The notes: a model not told the origin generated them from the sequence alone. Counted from the stretch's first letter, positions 53,567 to 62,711 are shown. The stretch is 64,000 nucleotides of DNA from Paenibacillus sp. R14(2021) (GCF_019431355.1 NZ_CP080269.1:2763501-2827500), one strand, 5' to 3'. Made by a program: numbers and translations.

Positions 53567-55308
53567 TCCGCATCCCCCATTATCATTTGATCAATCGTCG
53601 AGCCTTGCGTAACCATCGGATACACGTTCTCGTGCTTGCGGACAACAAACTCCACAACGGCCGGTCCTGGGTGGTTCATCGCTTCGATCCATGCCGCGCG
53701 CGCTTCTTCCTTCGTCGAAGCACGGAAGCCTCTCACGCCGTACGCATCCGCCAATTTCACGAAATCAGGACTGCCGGACAGATCGATATGGCTGTACCGG
53801 TTATCATAGATCAGTTCCTGCCATTGGCGAACCATGCCGAGTACCTGATTGTTGATGATAACCACTTTAACCGGGATGTTGTTGATGGCGCAAATCGCAA
53901 GCTCCTGTGCGCACATTTGCATGCCGCCGTCACCATTAATCGAAATAACGAGACGGTCCGGATTCGCCATTTGAGCACCGATCGCCGAAGGGAAACCGAA
54001 GCCCATCGTGCCGAGACCACCAGAAGTCACCCACGAGCGCGGCTTGTTGAACTTGTAATATTGTGCAGCCCACATTTGATGCTGGCCAACGTCCGTCGTT
54101 ACGATGGCTTCGCCTTTGGATTCTTCATAAAGCATTTCGATAACCCATTGCGGCTTCAGCTCTTCATCGCTGTCCTGGTACTTAAACGGTTTCTCCAGCT
54201 TTGAAGCCGCGATCTGTGCACGCCATGCATCGGCTTTCGCCGCGTATTTCACGTCTTTGTTCGCGAGCTGCAGCACCGTTTTCACATCGCCTACGATTGG
54301 AATATCCGTCGGCACGTTTTTGCCGATTTCAGCCGGATCGATATCGATGTGAACGATCTTGGCATGCGGCGCGAAGCCGGCGAGCTTGCCGGTAACGCGG
54401 TCGTCGAAACGCGCGCCGATGTTGATGAGCAGATCCGCCGATTGAATCGACATATTCGCCGTATACGTGCCGTGCATGCCCGGCATGCCAAGCCACAGAT
54501 CTTCGCCGCTCGGGAATGCGCCGAGTCCGAGAAGCGTTGTCGTAATCGGGATGCCCGATTTGATGATGAACTCGTGCAGCTCTTCATGACCGCCGGAGTA
54601 TACGACGCCGCCGCCAGCTAGAACGATCGGACGTTCTGCTTCGCTGATGGCTTTCAGCATTTTGTCGACCTGCAGCTTGTTCGGCTGTACGGTCGGGTTG
54701 TAGCCGCGGATGCTTACTTCCGTAACGGGTTCAAACAGCGTCAGCTCTGCGGATACGTCCTTCGGAATATCGATCAGGACAGGACCTTTGCGGCCAGTAT
54801 TGGCGATGTGGAAAGCTTCATGAATGATCCGCGGCAGGTCCGCTGCCTTGCGAACCAAATAACTATGTTTAGTAATCGGCATTGTGATGCCGGTAATATC
54901 AGCTTCTTGGAAAGCATCCGTACCGATCAAAGTCGTCGCTACGTTGCCGGTGATGACGACAAGCGGCACCGAATCCATATACGCAGTTGCGATACCCGTG
55001 ACTAGATTTGTAGCTCCAGGTCCCGATGTAGCAATACATACGCCAACTTTACCGCTAGCCCGCGCATAACCGTCGGCCGCATGAATGGCGCCTTGCTCGT
55101 GGCGGGTCAGCAGATGCTTAAAGTCCGAGAATCCGTGCATGGCATCATAAATATACAACACAGCGCCGCCGGGATAGCCGAATACGCATTCCACATCCTC
55201 AAGCACCAAGCTGCGGAGCAAAATTTCTGAGCCGGTGATAACCTCCGGTTTTCTCAGGTTTTCCTTAATTTCTTCTTTTGACCTTAACGTTGCGTTTTGA
55301 GCGACCAT
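53563..55308 (-). CDS. ilvB: Acetolactate synthase, large catalytic subunit
   Basis: 581 residues; makes acetolactate or acetohydroxybutyrate using thiamine diphosphate, FAD and Mg. N-terminal ThDP domain (VECVFGYPGGAVLYIYDAM, catalytic Glu in RHEQGAIHAADGYARASG), central FAD domain, and C-terminal NGDGGMQMCAQELAICAINN with VVIINNQVLGMVRQWQ (metal and ThDP). GGGAGG ribosome site upstream. First gene of the operon, preceded by a T-box leader. Confidence 0.97.
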   Translation of the reverse strand: MVAQNATLRSKEEIKENLRKPEVITGSEILLRSLVLEDVECVFGYPGGAVLYIYDAMHGFSDFKHLLTRHEQGAIHAADGYARASGKVGVCIATSGPGATNLVTGIATAYMDSVPLVVITGNVATTLIGTDAFQEADITGITMPITKHSYLVRKAADLPRIIHEAFHIANTGRKGPVLIDIPKDVSAELTLFEPVTEVSIRGYNPTVQPNKLQVDKMLKAISEAERPIVLAGGGVVYSGGHEELHEFIIKSGIPITTTLLGLGAFPSGEDLWLGMPGMHGTYTANMSIQSADLLINIGARFDDRVTGKLAGFAPHAKIVHIDIDPAEIGKNVPTDIPIVGDVKTVLQLANKDVKYAAKADAWRAQIAASKLEKPFKYQDSDEELKPQWVIEMLYEESKGEAIVTTDVGQHQMWAAQYYKFNKPRSWVTSGGLGTMGFGFPSAIGAQMANPDRLVISINGDGGMQMCAQELAICAINNIPVKVVIINNQVLGMVRQWQELIYDNRYSHIDLSGSPDFVKLADAYGVRGFRASTKEEARAAWIEAMNHPGPAVVEFVVRKHENVYPMVTQGSTIDQMIMGDAE

Positions 55309-55334
55309 TAAGTCGTCCTCCCTTCTTTAAAAAC

Positions 55335-55707
55335 AAAAAAACCTTCCGTTCCCAGACGCTTATCGCATCCAGGGACGAAAGGTTGATCTTCCGTGGTACC
55401 ACCCAAATTGTTATACGCCTCACAGCGCATAACCTCATAAGGTAAGAACGAGAACCGTTCATACCTTGGCACATTAACGTGTGCCTTACGATTTTCCCTA
55501 ATACCCTTCACCTTAACGGTGAAGCTTTTCAGGAAAACAGCTCCGAGGTGAGCTCGTTGGAAAGGGGTTTTGGCGTCGGTTTCAGCAGTTCCGTACGCTC
55601 TCTGGAGCAAAAGAGCCCTTAACACTTCGTCCTCTTCATAGCAGATCACTTTATGGGTTGAAACGGGTGTTTCGTGCAAGCACGTCAGCCTGCTTCAACT
55701 TGGCTTA
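55335..55707 (-). promoter_or_regulatory. T-box leader of the ilv-leu operon, probably leucine-specific
   Basis: The T-box GGGTGGTACCACGG (complement of 55391-55404) is followed by a terminator hairpin (about 55340-55384) ending in seven T. Upstream is a Stem I with the AGAGAG-type loop (CCAGAGAGCG) and, in GAGCTCACCTCGGAGC, a CUC codon at 55550-55552 that fits a tRNA-Leu specifier. Uncharged tRNA-Leu would favour the antiterminator and allow ilvB expression. Specifier assignment is by eye. Confidence 0.88.
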
Positions 55708-55713
55708 TCGCTT

Positions 55714-55742
55714 ATTATATGCTTTGACATTTCATTCGTCAA
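55714..55742 (-). promoter_or_regulatory. Promoter of the ilv-leu operon
   Basis: On the minus strand TTGACG (55737-55742), a 17-bp spacer, and TATAAT (55714-55719), just upstream of the T-box leader. Confidence 0.85.
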
Positions 55743-55858
55743 GAAGAAGGACGTGCATATTTATAAAAAGTTATGTATACCCCTTTCCGATGCGCGTGCC
55801 GCGGGGCATTCACATACGATATAGCATACTTGAGCCTAAGAAAGCAGGATGATGACTT

Positions 55859-56305
55859 ATGATTCGAGCAAGGCGGGCACGCACGGATGACCAGGAGATC
55901 ATCCGCCTCATCAAGCAGGAGCTCATTCCACTTTCCTATACGGCATCGCCCCGAGATGCCCAGACGATCCGCGAGCTGCCCAAACGTCTCAGCGACGGCG
56001 TATCCCTTGTCTACTCCCGCACGAAAAAAAGCATGCCGCTCGGGTTCATTCACTTCTATACGCGGGGGCAGCTGCTCCTCTACGATATGCTTGTCGTTCA
56101 TCCGCAGCATCGCGGCAAACAAATCGGCACGCTGCTCATGAACGAGGCGGAACTGCACAGCCGTCAGCAAGGCGCCACCCACGCGAGGCTCTTCGTAGAT
56201 TACGGCAATCCAAGAGCCCAGCGGCTCTATGCGCGGCTGGGCTTCCAGACTGTCCGTTATTACTCCGATCTTCGCTGTTACGAGATGCTGAAGGCGCTGG
56301 TGTAA
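55859..56305 (+). CDS. GNAT-family N-acetyltransferase
   Basis: 148 residues with the whole GNAT fold: motif A QHRGKQIGTLLMNEAE (acetyl-CoA pyrophosphate loop HRGKQIG) at about 82-97 and motif B-like LYARLGFQTVRYYS near the C-terminus. Substrate unknown. Monocistronic. AGCAGGATG lies ahead of the ATG, so the ribosome site is acceptable. Confidence 0.9.
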   Translation: MIRARRARTDDQEIIRLIKQELIPLSYTASPRDAQTIRELPKRLSDGVSLVYSRTKKSMPLGFIHFYTRGQLLLYDMLVVHPQHRGKQIGTLLMNEAELHSRQQGATHARLFVDYGNPRAQRLYARLGFQTVRYYSDLRCYEMLKALV

Positions 56306-56345
56306 GCGGACCGCATGCCTGTTGTAAGGCGCTTGATGCGAGCCT

Positions 56346-56756
56346 TTAGTAGAACGGGCCGTTCGTGAAGCCCGGGCCTTGCTGGCAGCACTGGTCGAAC
56401 CCGCCTGGGCCTCCGAAGCCGGGACCACCAAAACCAGGACCTCCGAAGCCGGGACCTCCGAAGCCGGGACCTCCAAACCCGAGACCACCGAAGCCGGGGC
56501 CGAAACCAGGACCACCGAAACCGCCGCCCCATCCAAATCCGCCTCCGGAGAACAAGCCGATGGCAAGCAGATCGAACAAGACGAGCGGTATGATCGCTCT
56601 TGTTTGTACTTCTTTGCCGTTGCTGAGCGGCCGCAGCTGCAGCTGATTGTTATGGGCGTGCACCAGCTTGCCCGTGACGACGGAACCATCCTTGCGAACG
56701 GCAAAAATGGTCTTGCCGACCAATCTCTGCACTTGATTTTTTGTGACGCGAGCCAT
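56346..56756 (-). CDS. Glycine-rich protein with N-terminal Sm-like domain and GGPGF repeats
   Basis: 136 residues from the ATG at 56756 (GGAGGAAAA upstream). Residues 1-55 (LVGKTIFAVRKDGSVVTGKLVHAHNN) resemble a small SH3/Sm-like barrel. One short hydrophobic segment (IIPLVLFDLLAIGLF) and then about twelve GGFG/GGPGF units, encoded by 15-bp repeats, follow; then CCQQGPGFTNGPFY at the end. Similar proteins occur in spore-forming Bacillota and may be coat proteins, but that is inferred. The complementary strand frame is a shadow of the repeat. Confidence 0.78.
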   Translation of the reverse strand: MARVTKNQVQRLVGKTIFAVRKDGSVVTGKLVHAHNNQLQLRPLSNGKEVQTRAIIPLVLFDLLAIGLFSGGGFGWGGGFGGPGFGPGFGGLGFGGPGFGGPGFGGPGFGGPGFGGPGGFDQCCQQGPGFTNGPFY

Positions 56757-56910
56757 AGGATTTTCCTCCTCATGATGTCTTGCTTGTGCCCTTCCGCGGC
56801 AAATGCTCATAACCGGCATTTGTACGGAAAGGTTAAACGGCGTTGTCCTATACTCTATTCACTAGCACCTGTTAGCGATTGTACCGATGTCCATAGGGCA
56901 GGAAACCAAA

Positions 56911-56947
56911 AAAAAGCGCCCTCCCGGCGAACGGGAGGGCGCTTTAT
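56911..56947. terminator. Terminator of the infC-rpmI-rplT operon
   Basis: AAAGCGCCCTCCCG pairs with CGGGAGGGCGCTTT around GCGAA, with a long A run on the plus strand, so T on the minus strand where the operon ends. Confidence 0.88.
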
Positions 56948-56968
56948 ATGAAACGCGGGTTATACAAC

Positions 56969-57328
56969 TTACGCGTTTACTTTTTGTTTTGCAAGATTTG
57001 CAAACGTGTTGAACGAAGTGATGTCGTTCACTGCAAGATCAGCAAGCATTTTGCGGTTTACTTCGATGCCAGCCTGTTTCAAGCCGAACATGAATTTGCT
57101 GTAGGACAGACCGTTTTGGCGAGCTGCAGCATTGATACGAACGATCCACAGTTTGCGGATGTCGCGTTTGTGTTGACGACGGTCACGGTATGCATAAAGC
57201 AAGGATTTCATGACTTGCTCTTTTGCTGTTTTAAACAGGCGATGCTTGGAACCGAAATAACCTTTTGCCAGCTTCAAAATTCTTTTACGACGACGTGCGC
57301 GGACGAATCCGCCTTTAACTCTTGCCAT
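56969..57328 (-). CDS. rplT: 50S ribosomal protein L20
   Basis: 119 residues; assembly-initiating protein of the large subunit. Typical Arg/Lys-rich N-terminus ([35 protein letters not shown]) and the C-terminal globular part ([27 protein letters not shown]). In Bacillota, L20 represses its own operon by binding the leader. Last gene of the operon. Confidence 0.98.
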   Translation of the reverse strand: MARVKGGFVRARRRKRILKLAKGYFGSKHRLFKTAKEQVMKSLLYAYRDRRQHKRDIRKLWIVRINAAARQNGLSYSKFMFGLKQAGIEVNRKMLADLAVNDITSFNTFANLAKQKVNA

Positions 57329-57360
57329 GAGTAGAAACCTCCCGAGTATAAGTTATATGA

Positions 57361-57564
57361 TTAACCTTTGATGTTTGCAAGACCTTGCGCCAGACGTTTG
57401 ATATCGCCTGAAGCCATAAGCGGTTGTGTAGCTAGAACACGTTTTTGACGAGCAGATTTGCCGGAAAGAAGATGATTTCTGTACGCTTTGTAGCGTTTCA
57501 CTTTACCGGTACCCGTAATTTTGAAACGGTCTTTCAAACTGCTGTGAGTTTTCATTTTAGGCAT
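57361..57564 (-). CDS. rpmI: 50S ribosomal protein L35
   Basis: 67 residues, very basic. Contains the L35 signature MKTHSSLKDRFKITGTGKVKRYKAYRNH split around residue 20. Sits 32 bp before rplT, typical of infC-rpmI-rplT. Confidence 0.98.
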   Translation of the reverse strand: MPKMKTHSSLKDRFKITGTGKVKRYKAYRNHLLSGKSARQKRVLATQPLMASGDIKRLAQGLANIKG

Positions 57565-57587
57565 GTGGTGTTCCTCCTCAAAGAATG

Positions 57588-58103
57588 TTAGTTAGTCGGT
57601 TTAGGTGCCAAAATCATGATCATGCTGCGGCCCTCAAGCTTGGGGACACGCTCCATGACGCACAAATCAGCAACTTCGGTTGCAAGTCGGTCCAAAATCT
57701 TCTGACCGACAGAAGCATGTGTGATTTCACGACCGCGGAAACGGACGGAACATTTCACTTTATCGCCTTCACCCAAGAACTTCACGACATTGCGGAACTT
57801 CGTTTGGTAGTCGTTCTCGTCAATGTTGGCACGGAACCAAACTTCCTTCGTGTCGACGATCTTCTGGTTCTTGCGCGCTTCCTTGTCTTTCTTCTGCTGC
57901 TCATAACGGAATTTGCCATAGTCCATAATCCGGCACACCGGCGGTTTCGCTGTCGGTGCAACGTTTACGAGGTCCAAGTTCAAATCGATCGCCAATTGCA
58001 ATGCTTCGCGGAAGAGCTTGATGCCGAGCTGCTCGCCCTCAGCACCTACGACGCGTACTTCTCTGGCGCGAATCTCATCGTTGATTTGATGTTCCCTGCT
58101 AAT
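57588..58103 (-). CDS. infC: Translation initiation factor IF-3
   Basis: 171 residues from an ATT at 58103-58101, preceded by GGAGGT eight bases away; the in-frame ATG far upstream (58196) would cross the attenuator. AUU starts are a hallmark of infC and let IF-3 limit its own translation. Sequence ISREHQINDEIRAREVRVV aligns with the usual N-terminus. Core motifs: AKPPVCRIMDYGKFRYEQQKK and VRFRGREITH. The N- and C-terminal domains flank the linker. Confidence 0.95.
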   Translation of the reverse strand: MSREHQINDEIRAREVRVVGAEGEQLGIKLFREALQLAIDLNLDLVNVAPTAKPPVCRIMDYGKFRYEQQKKDKEARKNQKIVDTKEVWFRANIDENDYQTKFRNVVKFLGEGDKVKCSVRFRGREITHASVGQKILDRLATEVADLCVMERVPKLEGRSMIMILAPKPTN

Positions 58104-58310
58104 AACCTGCCACCTCCAAAAATTATGAATCAAGCAATCATCAAAAAATGCGGATCCGCAAGGGACCCGCATTCCATTAACCAAGATTGAAGGCATCAGC
58201 CTGTTCCAATCATCGATCGCGAACCTGACAGCCGAAGCCGTAAAGGTGAGAAGCGGGTGCCTCTACTTATGCGTAACCATGAATAACTACTTCATTCAAG
58301 ACATGCTACC
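58104..58310 (-). promoter_or_regulatory. L20-type leader with attenuator in front of infC
   Basis: Between promoter and infC lies about 200 nt of untranslated RNA. It ends with an intrinsic terminator: on the minus strand AATGCGGG pairs with CCGCATT and runs into TTTTTT (58143-58173). This fits the L20-regulated attenuation known in B. subtilis; the L20-binding fold itself was not checked. Confidence 0.7.
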
Positions 58311-58316
58311 GAAATA

Positions 58317-58345
58317 ATATAACACAGCGGATATAAGCTGTCAAC
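58317..58345 (-). promoter_or_regulatory. infC operon promoter
   Basis: On the minus strand TTGACA (58340-58345), a 17-bp spacer and TATATT (58317-58322). Confidence 0.8.
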
Positions 58346-58370
58346 ATGCATGATGCTTTTTAATTTTGTG

Positions 58371-59609
58371 CTATACCTGCTTGCTCTGCACCTCTTCGAG
58401 ACGAAGCACGCGTGTATGCTGCGTATGACTCCACTGCTTATTGTTCTGCGTGAAGAATGCATAGAACGTAATCGGCAGCCAGGACAGCTGGAAGAAAATC
58501 ATCGAGAACAGATGCGCGTACATTTTCCACGACTTGATGCCTTCAAGCATCATGACGAGCGGGAACATAATGACCGTCGCGGCAATCGCAACGCCGGCAA
58601 CCCAGTTCGGCAAATAATAATAAATGGACGTGAACACATTATCCGCCGGAATGATGTTATCGAGCCAGATCAACGCCGTTACGATAAAACCGAGGAACGT
58701 GTTATACACCGATATCGAGTACAGTGCAGCATCGAATTTCACGAAGCTGCGTTCCTTGATGCTCGCCCACAGCAGCGGGAAAAAATAGCTGCGCGCAACG
58801 GTAAAGTGGCCCTGCATCCAGCGCAGGCGCTGACGAGAAGAGGCTTTGAAGCTGAGCGGCTTCTCATCGTAAACTTTCGCGTCATAGTTCAGTACCGGGT
58901 GAATGCCGCGCTTCACGCAGCGCATGGAGAACTCCAGGTCTTCCACGAGGCTTGTGGCGCCCCAGCCCATTTCCTTCATCAGCTCGGTATCAAAGCACAT
59001 GCCCGTTCCACCCAGGTAGTTGGCCATGTTCAGGTTACGGCGGGACAGCTGCCACAGGCGGTTACAGTACCAGTATGTGATGGCATAAGAAGCGGTAACC
59101 CAGGAATCTGTTGGATTCTTCGTATCCAGATAGCCTTGGATGACCTTGTGACCTTCGCAAAGATCGTTGTTCATGTGCGTCAAGAAGTCGTTGCCAACCA
59201 GATTATCGGCATCGAACATGACGATTGCGTCGTATTGACGAGGCATCGCCCACAATTCCTTCAGCATCCATTCGATGGCGTGGCCTTTGCCGCGCAGATG
59301 CGGATTCTTGCGTTCGCACGCGGTAACGCCATAGCTGCGGACGATTTCTGCCGTGTTATCCGTGCAGTTATCGCAAATCACGAAAATATCATAAAGCTCT
59401 TTTGGATAATCGAGATTCTTGAGATTCTCGACAAGTGCCCCGACGACCTGCGCCTCGTTATGGGCGGCGACTAGGACTGCGAATGATTTTTTTGGCTTGT
59501 GCGTCAGTGTTCTCCGTTTTCTCACGATGCCGAATAGGGAAATGCCGAACTGATAAATCCCTACAAAGGCAAGAAAAATTTGAAACAGAATAATGATCGT
59601 GTTAACCAT
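58371..59609 (-). CDS. Processive glycosyltransferase, GT2 family membrane protein
   Basis: 412 residues. N-terminal helix (about 3-25), cytoplasmic GT2 domain with VAAHNEAQVVGALV, CDNCTDN, MFDADNL (DxD), VEDLEFSM (ED) and QRLRWMQGHF (QxxRW), then at least two C-terminal helices (about 285-370). This is the cellulose/hyaluronan-synthase type but short. Makes an extracellular polysaccharide or glycolipid precursor; the sugar is unknown. AAGGGGG upstream of the ATG. The 330-bp gap upstream separates it from the GT4 gene. Confidence 0.92.
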   Translation of the reverse strand: MVNTIIILFQIFLAFVGIYQFGISLFGIVRKRRTLTHKPKKSFAVLVAAHNEAQVVGALVENLKNLDYPKELYDIFVICDNCTDNTAEIVRSYGVTACERKNPHLRGKGHAIEWMLKELWAMPRQYDAIVMFDADNLVGNDFLTHMNNDLCEGHKVIQGYLDTKNPTDSWVTASYAITYWYCNRLWQLSRRNLNMANYLGGTGMCFDTELMKEMGWGATSLVEDLEFSMRCVKRGIHPVLNYDAKVYDEKPLSFKASSRQRLRWMQGHFTVARSYFFPLLWASIKERSFVKFDAALYSISVYNTFLGFIVTALIWLDNIIPADNVFTSIYYYLPNWVAGVAIAATVIMFPLVMMLEGIKSWKMYAHLFSMIFFQLSWLPITFYAFFTQNNKQWSHTQHTRVLRLEEVQSKQV

Positions 59610-59940
59610 TACTTGGTGTTACCCCCTTGAGACCCCATTTTTCATATTTTCTCTGTTTTTTGTTTACCTTGCTTCATGTTGATGGTCATAGTTGGTTTGG
59701 GTGTACGCGGATTTTTCTTTTTTACCGCAACCCTACTGATTTTCCACACAAAGCCGCCTTTTGTCAAAAGTTGAAATCGTCGTTCAACGGCCAAGAAATC
59801 GAAGAAAAACGCTTGCATTAGGGTCTGATCGGTTCTGATGGCCAGTTTTCTTCCGTTTCACCCTTATTTTCATCCATTTACGAATAAATCATGTCTCTTT
59901 TTCATTTAACGTACAAAAAAGTGGTTAAGTTTCATGCCGT
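59610..59940. other. 331-bp gap upstream of the GT2 gene
   Basis: A/T-rich with no supported gene. TTGACA on the minus strand (59762-59767) could be a -35 for the GT2 gene but only a weak -10 (GAAAAT) follows at 17 bp. Confidence 0.45.
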
Positions 59941-61119
59941 TCATCCTCTAATGTGACGAATTAATGAACGAACCTCCGGCTCCGACGCTTCGCGCACCTT
60001 GGTCAGCAGCTCTTCGAAAATGGCATCCCACGATTGCCTCATGCTGTGGGCGAGCCCGCGCGCCCGGAAACGGCTCTGCAGCCCTTCGTCGCGATAAATC
60101 CGCTCCAGCGCTTTGCTGAACGAATCCGCATTGCCCGGCTCGCAGCGAAGGCCGTTCCATTCATGCTGCACCGTATCCACGACGCCTCCCGTATCCGCGC
60201 AGATGACAGGTGTGCCGCAGGCCATTGCCTCAAGCACGACGTTGCCGAACGTCTCCGTCGATGAAGGGAATAGAAACACGTCCGATCCCGCGTACCACTG
60301 CTGAAGCTCGGGCAGGGCCGTAAATCCAAGAAAGCGGACATTGACTCCCTCTCGCAGCGCCTGCTGCTTGAGTGTTTCCATAGATGGACCGTCGCCGGCC
60401 ATGACAAGCACGGCATTGCGGCATACATCACGCTGAAACTTCGCAAAGGCGGCGATTGCAGTATCCGCGTTTTTCTCGGGAGCCAGTCTGCCCACGTACA
60501 GCACGACGTACGAATCCGGCGAAATCCCGTGTTTGGCGCGCCACAGCGCTCTATCTACATTCGGATGATAGCTCTTCGTATCGATCCCGCGCGTCCAGAC
60601 GGCGAGTCGTTTCTCATCCCACCCCCGTTCCTTCAGCACCTGAAGGGTAGATTTGGAAGGTACGAATATATACCGGCAATCCGCATGGAACCAGTTGATA
60701 TACCTCCATAACATCTTAACCATCCATTGGATATTGTAAAACGCTAAATAGCGATCAAAATGCGTATGATAAGAAGCAACGAGCGGCAAATGGTGCTTTT
60801 TGGCATAGTGAATACCGAAAAGCCCCATGTTGAATGGGGTTGCGACATGAATAACCGTGGGCTTGAACGCATCCAGCGCCCGGCGCACATGAAGGGGATT
60901 CGGCAGCGCAAGGCGGCATTCCGGATAGAGGAAAAAGGGAAGACTCGCGAAGCGTTCCACCGTGGAAGAAGCCTGGTATGACTTGTCGTATGCAGGGTCA
61001 GGCGCAAAAACAAGGCAAGGTATATTCTGAGCACGCAAATAATCCGACCACCGTTCCAGCGTTCGGGCAACTCCGTTTACATCAGGCGCAAACGTATCCG
61101 TGAATAACGCGAGCCGCAT
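59941..61119 (-). CDS. Glycosyltransferase, GT4 family
   Basis: 392 residues from the ATG at 61119 (GGAGGGGAT upstream). Two Rossmann-like domains: LFTDTFAPDVNGVARTLERW (acceptor side) and VVLYVGRLAPEKNADTAIAAF, MAGDGPSME, GFTALPELQQWYAGSDVFLFPSSTETFGNVVLEAM (nucleotide-sugar side, with the ExFGxxxxE motif). Similar to bacterial mannosyl/glucosyl-diacylglycerol and phosphatidylinositol glycosyltransferases. The substrate is unknown. Confidence 0.92.
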   Translation of the reverse strand: MRLALFTDTFAPDVNGVARTLERWSDYLRAQNIPCLVFAPDPAYDKSYQASSTVERFASLPFFLYPECRLALPNPLHVRRALDAFKPTVIHVATPFNMGLFGIHYAKKHHLPLVASYHTHFDRYLAFYNIQWMVKMLWRYINWFHADCRYIFVPSKSTLQVLKERGWDEKRLAVWTRGIDTKSYHPNVDRALWRAKHGISPDSYVVLYVGRLAPEKNADTAIAAFAKFQRDVCRNAVLVMAGDGPSMETLKQQALREGVNVRFLGFTALPELQQWYAGSDVFLFPSSTETFGNVVLEAMACGTPVICADTGGVVDTVQHEWNGLRCEPGNADSFSKALERIYRDEGLQSRFRARGLAHSMRQSWDAIFEELLTKVREASEPEVRSLIRHIRG

Positions 61120-61357
61120 TGCTATCCCCTCCGTCACTCCGGCTTACGCAGTCTGCTTGTTGAGGCATCGGCAGCGGTGCGGCCGGGTATTTGGAAGCAA
61201 CTATAACGGATTTGTATTACGGCGAGATCAATGCGGCGTGAAGGGATCGTGAAGATATTAATTTCGGCTTAGCAAACTGTTGATACGGCGCAAACATTTC
61301 TCCCCTATCATCGAAGGAGAAGAAGGAACGTCATCATGGTATGGGGAGTGGATTGAC

Positions 61358-61915
61358 GTGGTAAACATGGTTTTCTGGGCCATTACGCAGGAGCAGCGCG
61401 TTTTCTTCTGGGCAAATCGCAGACCTTCGCATCAAGGATTGAACCGGTGGCTAAGCCGCTGGCTGGGAACCGTCACCCATACGGGCGGCGCCTCCTTCAC
61501 GCTCCTGACGGCGCTTCTCGCAGCTCTTGCCGCACCGGGCTTATGGGGCACCGCAGGCTGGAAAAGCTTCGCCGCCGTTGCCATCAGCCATATTCCCGTC
61601 GCCATCGTCAAGCGGAAATTCCGCCGGCTTCGGCCTTACCAAGCGCTCACGGCCGTCCATACATGCCAAAAGCCGCTGCGCGACTCGTCTTTCCCATCCG
61701 GTCACACAACGGCTGTATTTGCCTGGCTGATGCCTTGGCTTCTCGTTGACGCCGCGCTACTTCCCATCCTGGTGCCTGCCGCGATCATCGTCGGCTGCTC
61801 GGTGGCATGGTCGCGCATGTATTTAGGCTTGCATTATCCTTCCGACGTTACGGTCGGCGCCGTGCTCGGCACATTGACATCCGTGCTCATATCCGCAGCC
61901 TGGTCCTTGATCTGA
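61358..61915 (+). CDS. PAP2-family phosphatase (undecaprenyl-diphosphatase type)
   Basis: 185 residues from GTG at 61358, nine bases after GGGGAG; the ATG at 61367 has a poorer site. Membrane protein with about five helices and all three phosphatase motifs: KRKFRRLRP (KX6RP), PSGHTT and SRMYLGLHYPSD (SRX5HXXXD). May recycle undecaprenyl pyrophosphate or dephosphorylate lipids. Its last 82 bp overlap trmB on the other strand. Confidence 0.88.
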   Translation: MVNMVFWAITQEQRVFFWANRRPSHQGLNRWLSRWLGTVTHTGGASFTLLTALLAALAAPGLWGTAGWKSFAAVAISHIPVAIVKRKFRRLRPYQALTAVHTCQKPLRDSSFPSGHTTAVFAWLMPWLLVDAALLPILVPAAIIVGCSVAWSRMYLGLHYPSDVTVGAVLGTLTSVLISAAWSLI

Positions 61916-62616
61916 GCGGCGCGCTTCGCTTCCTTATGGGCAGCGATCGCCTTCTCGCCGATCACGACCTCCACGCGGTGAATGTTGTTTCCGCGTTCGA
62001 CGAATTTTGCTTCGTATTCCGTAAGAACAAGATCATCGCGTAGCGTATCCCGGTGCAAGTGAAGCGCGATGTTGCGCATGTGAAGCTCCATGTCGGCAAA
62101 GCTGTTAAGCGAGAACTCGAACAGCGACTGCGAGTCCGTCTTGAAATGAATTTCCCCGAGGTCGTTCAGAATTTCGATATATTTCGCCACGAACCGCGGA
62201 TGCGTCAATCTGCGGCGGGCGTGCTTCGCCTTCGGCCACGGATCGCTGAAGTTCAGATGGATACGCTGGATTTCGCCCGGCGCGAACATGTCCTCGATCC
62301 CTTCGATGTTGGCGCGAAGCAGCGCCAAATTCGGCGGCTGGGCAGCGCCCTGCTCATCCCAAGCCGCGCGTGCCTTCTCGCTCGCCCGGCGAATCAGCTC
62401 GTCGTACATGTCGACACCAATAAAATTAATATGCGGGTTCCGGACGCTCATGTCGCTGATGAATCTGCCCTTTCCCATCCCGAGCTCAATGTAGATCGGG
62501 TTATCGTTGCCGAAAAACTCCCGCCAGCGGCCCTTATAAGGCGCCGCGTCCAATACGACCAGCTCCGGCTGGGCTTCAATACTTTCCAAAATTCCTTTTC
62601 TTCCTCTAAGGCGCAT
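61834..62616 (-). CDS. trmB: tRNA (guanine-46-N7)-methyltransferase
   Basis: 260 residues from the ATG at 62616 (GGAGG 12 bases upstream). SAM-binding motif IYIELGMGKGRFISDM, catalytic/tRNA motif LNFSDPWPKAKHARRRL and HFKTDSQSLFEFSL. Adds m7G at position 46 of tRNAs. About 45 residues longer than Bacillus TrmB, with a low-complexity C-terminal tail (AADMSTDVNVPSTAPTVTSE) encoded within the overlap with the convergent PAP2 gene. Confidence 0.93.
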   Translation of the reverse strand: MRLRGRKGILESIEAQPELVVLDAAPYKGRWREFFGNDNPIYIELGMGKGRFISDMSVRNPHINFIGVDMYDELIRRASEKARAAWDEQGAAQPPNLALLRANIEGIEDMFAPGEIQRIHLNFSDPWPKAKHARRRLTHPRFVAKYIEILNDLGEIHFKTDSQSLFEFSLNSFADMELHMRNIALHLHRDTLRDDLVLTEYEAKFVERGNNIHRVEVVIGEKAIAAHKEAKRAAQIKDQAADMSTDVNVPSTAPTVTSEG

Positions 62617-62711
62617 CGTGCATCCATTCCTCCACGTCTTCATAAACTAGTCCCTATTGTGCCCGAACGACAGGCTTTTTGTAAAGTCCGCCCCACCCGG
62701 CAAGCAGACAA

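Noticed and set aside
55658-55852. 64-residue plus-strand frame in the T-box region
   Set aside because: Covers the T-box leader and its promoter on the other strand.
56365-56646. 93-residue Pro/Lys-rich plus-strand frame
   Set aside because: Antisense of the GGPGF repeat array in the glycine-rich protein; composition is an artefact of the repeat.
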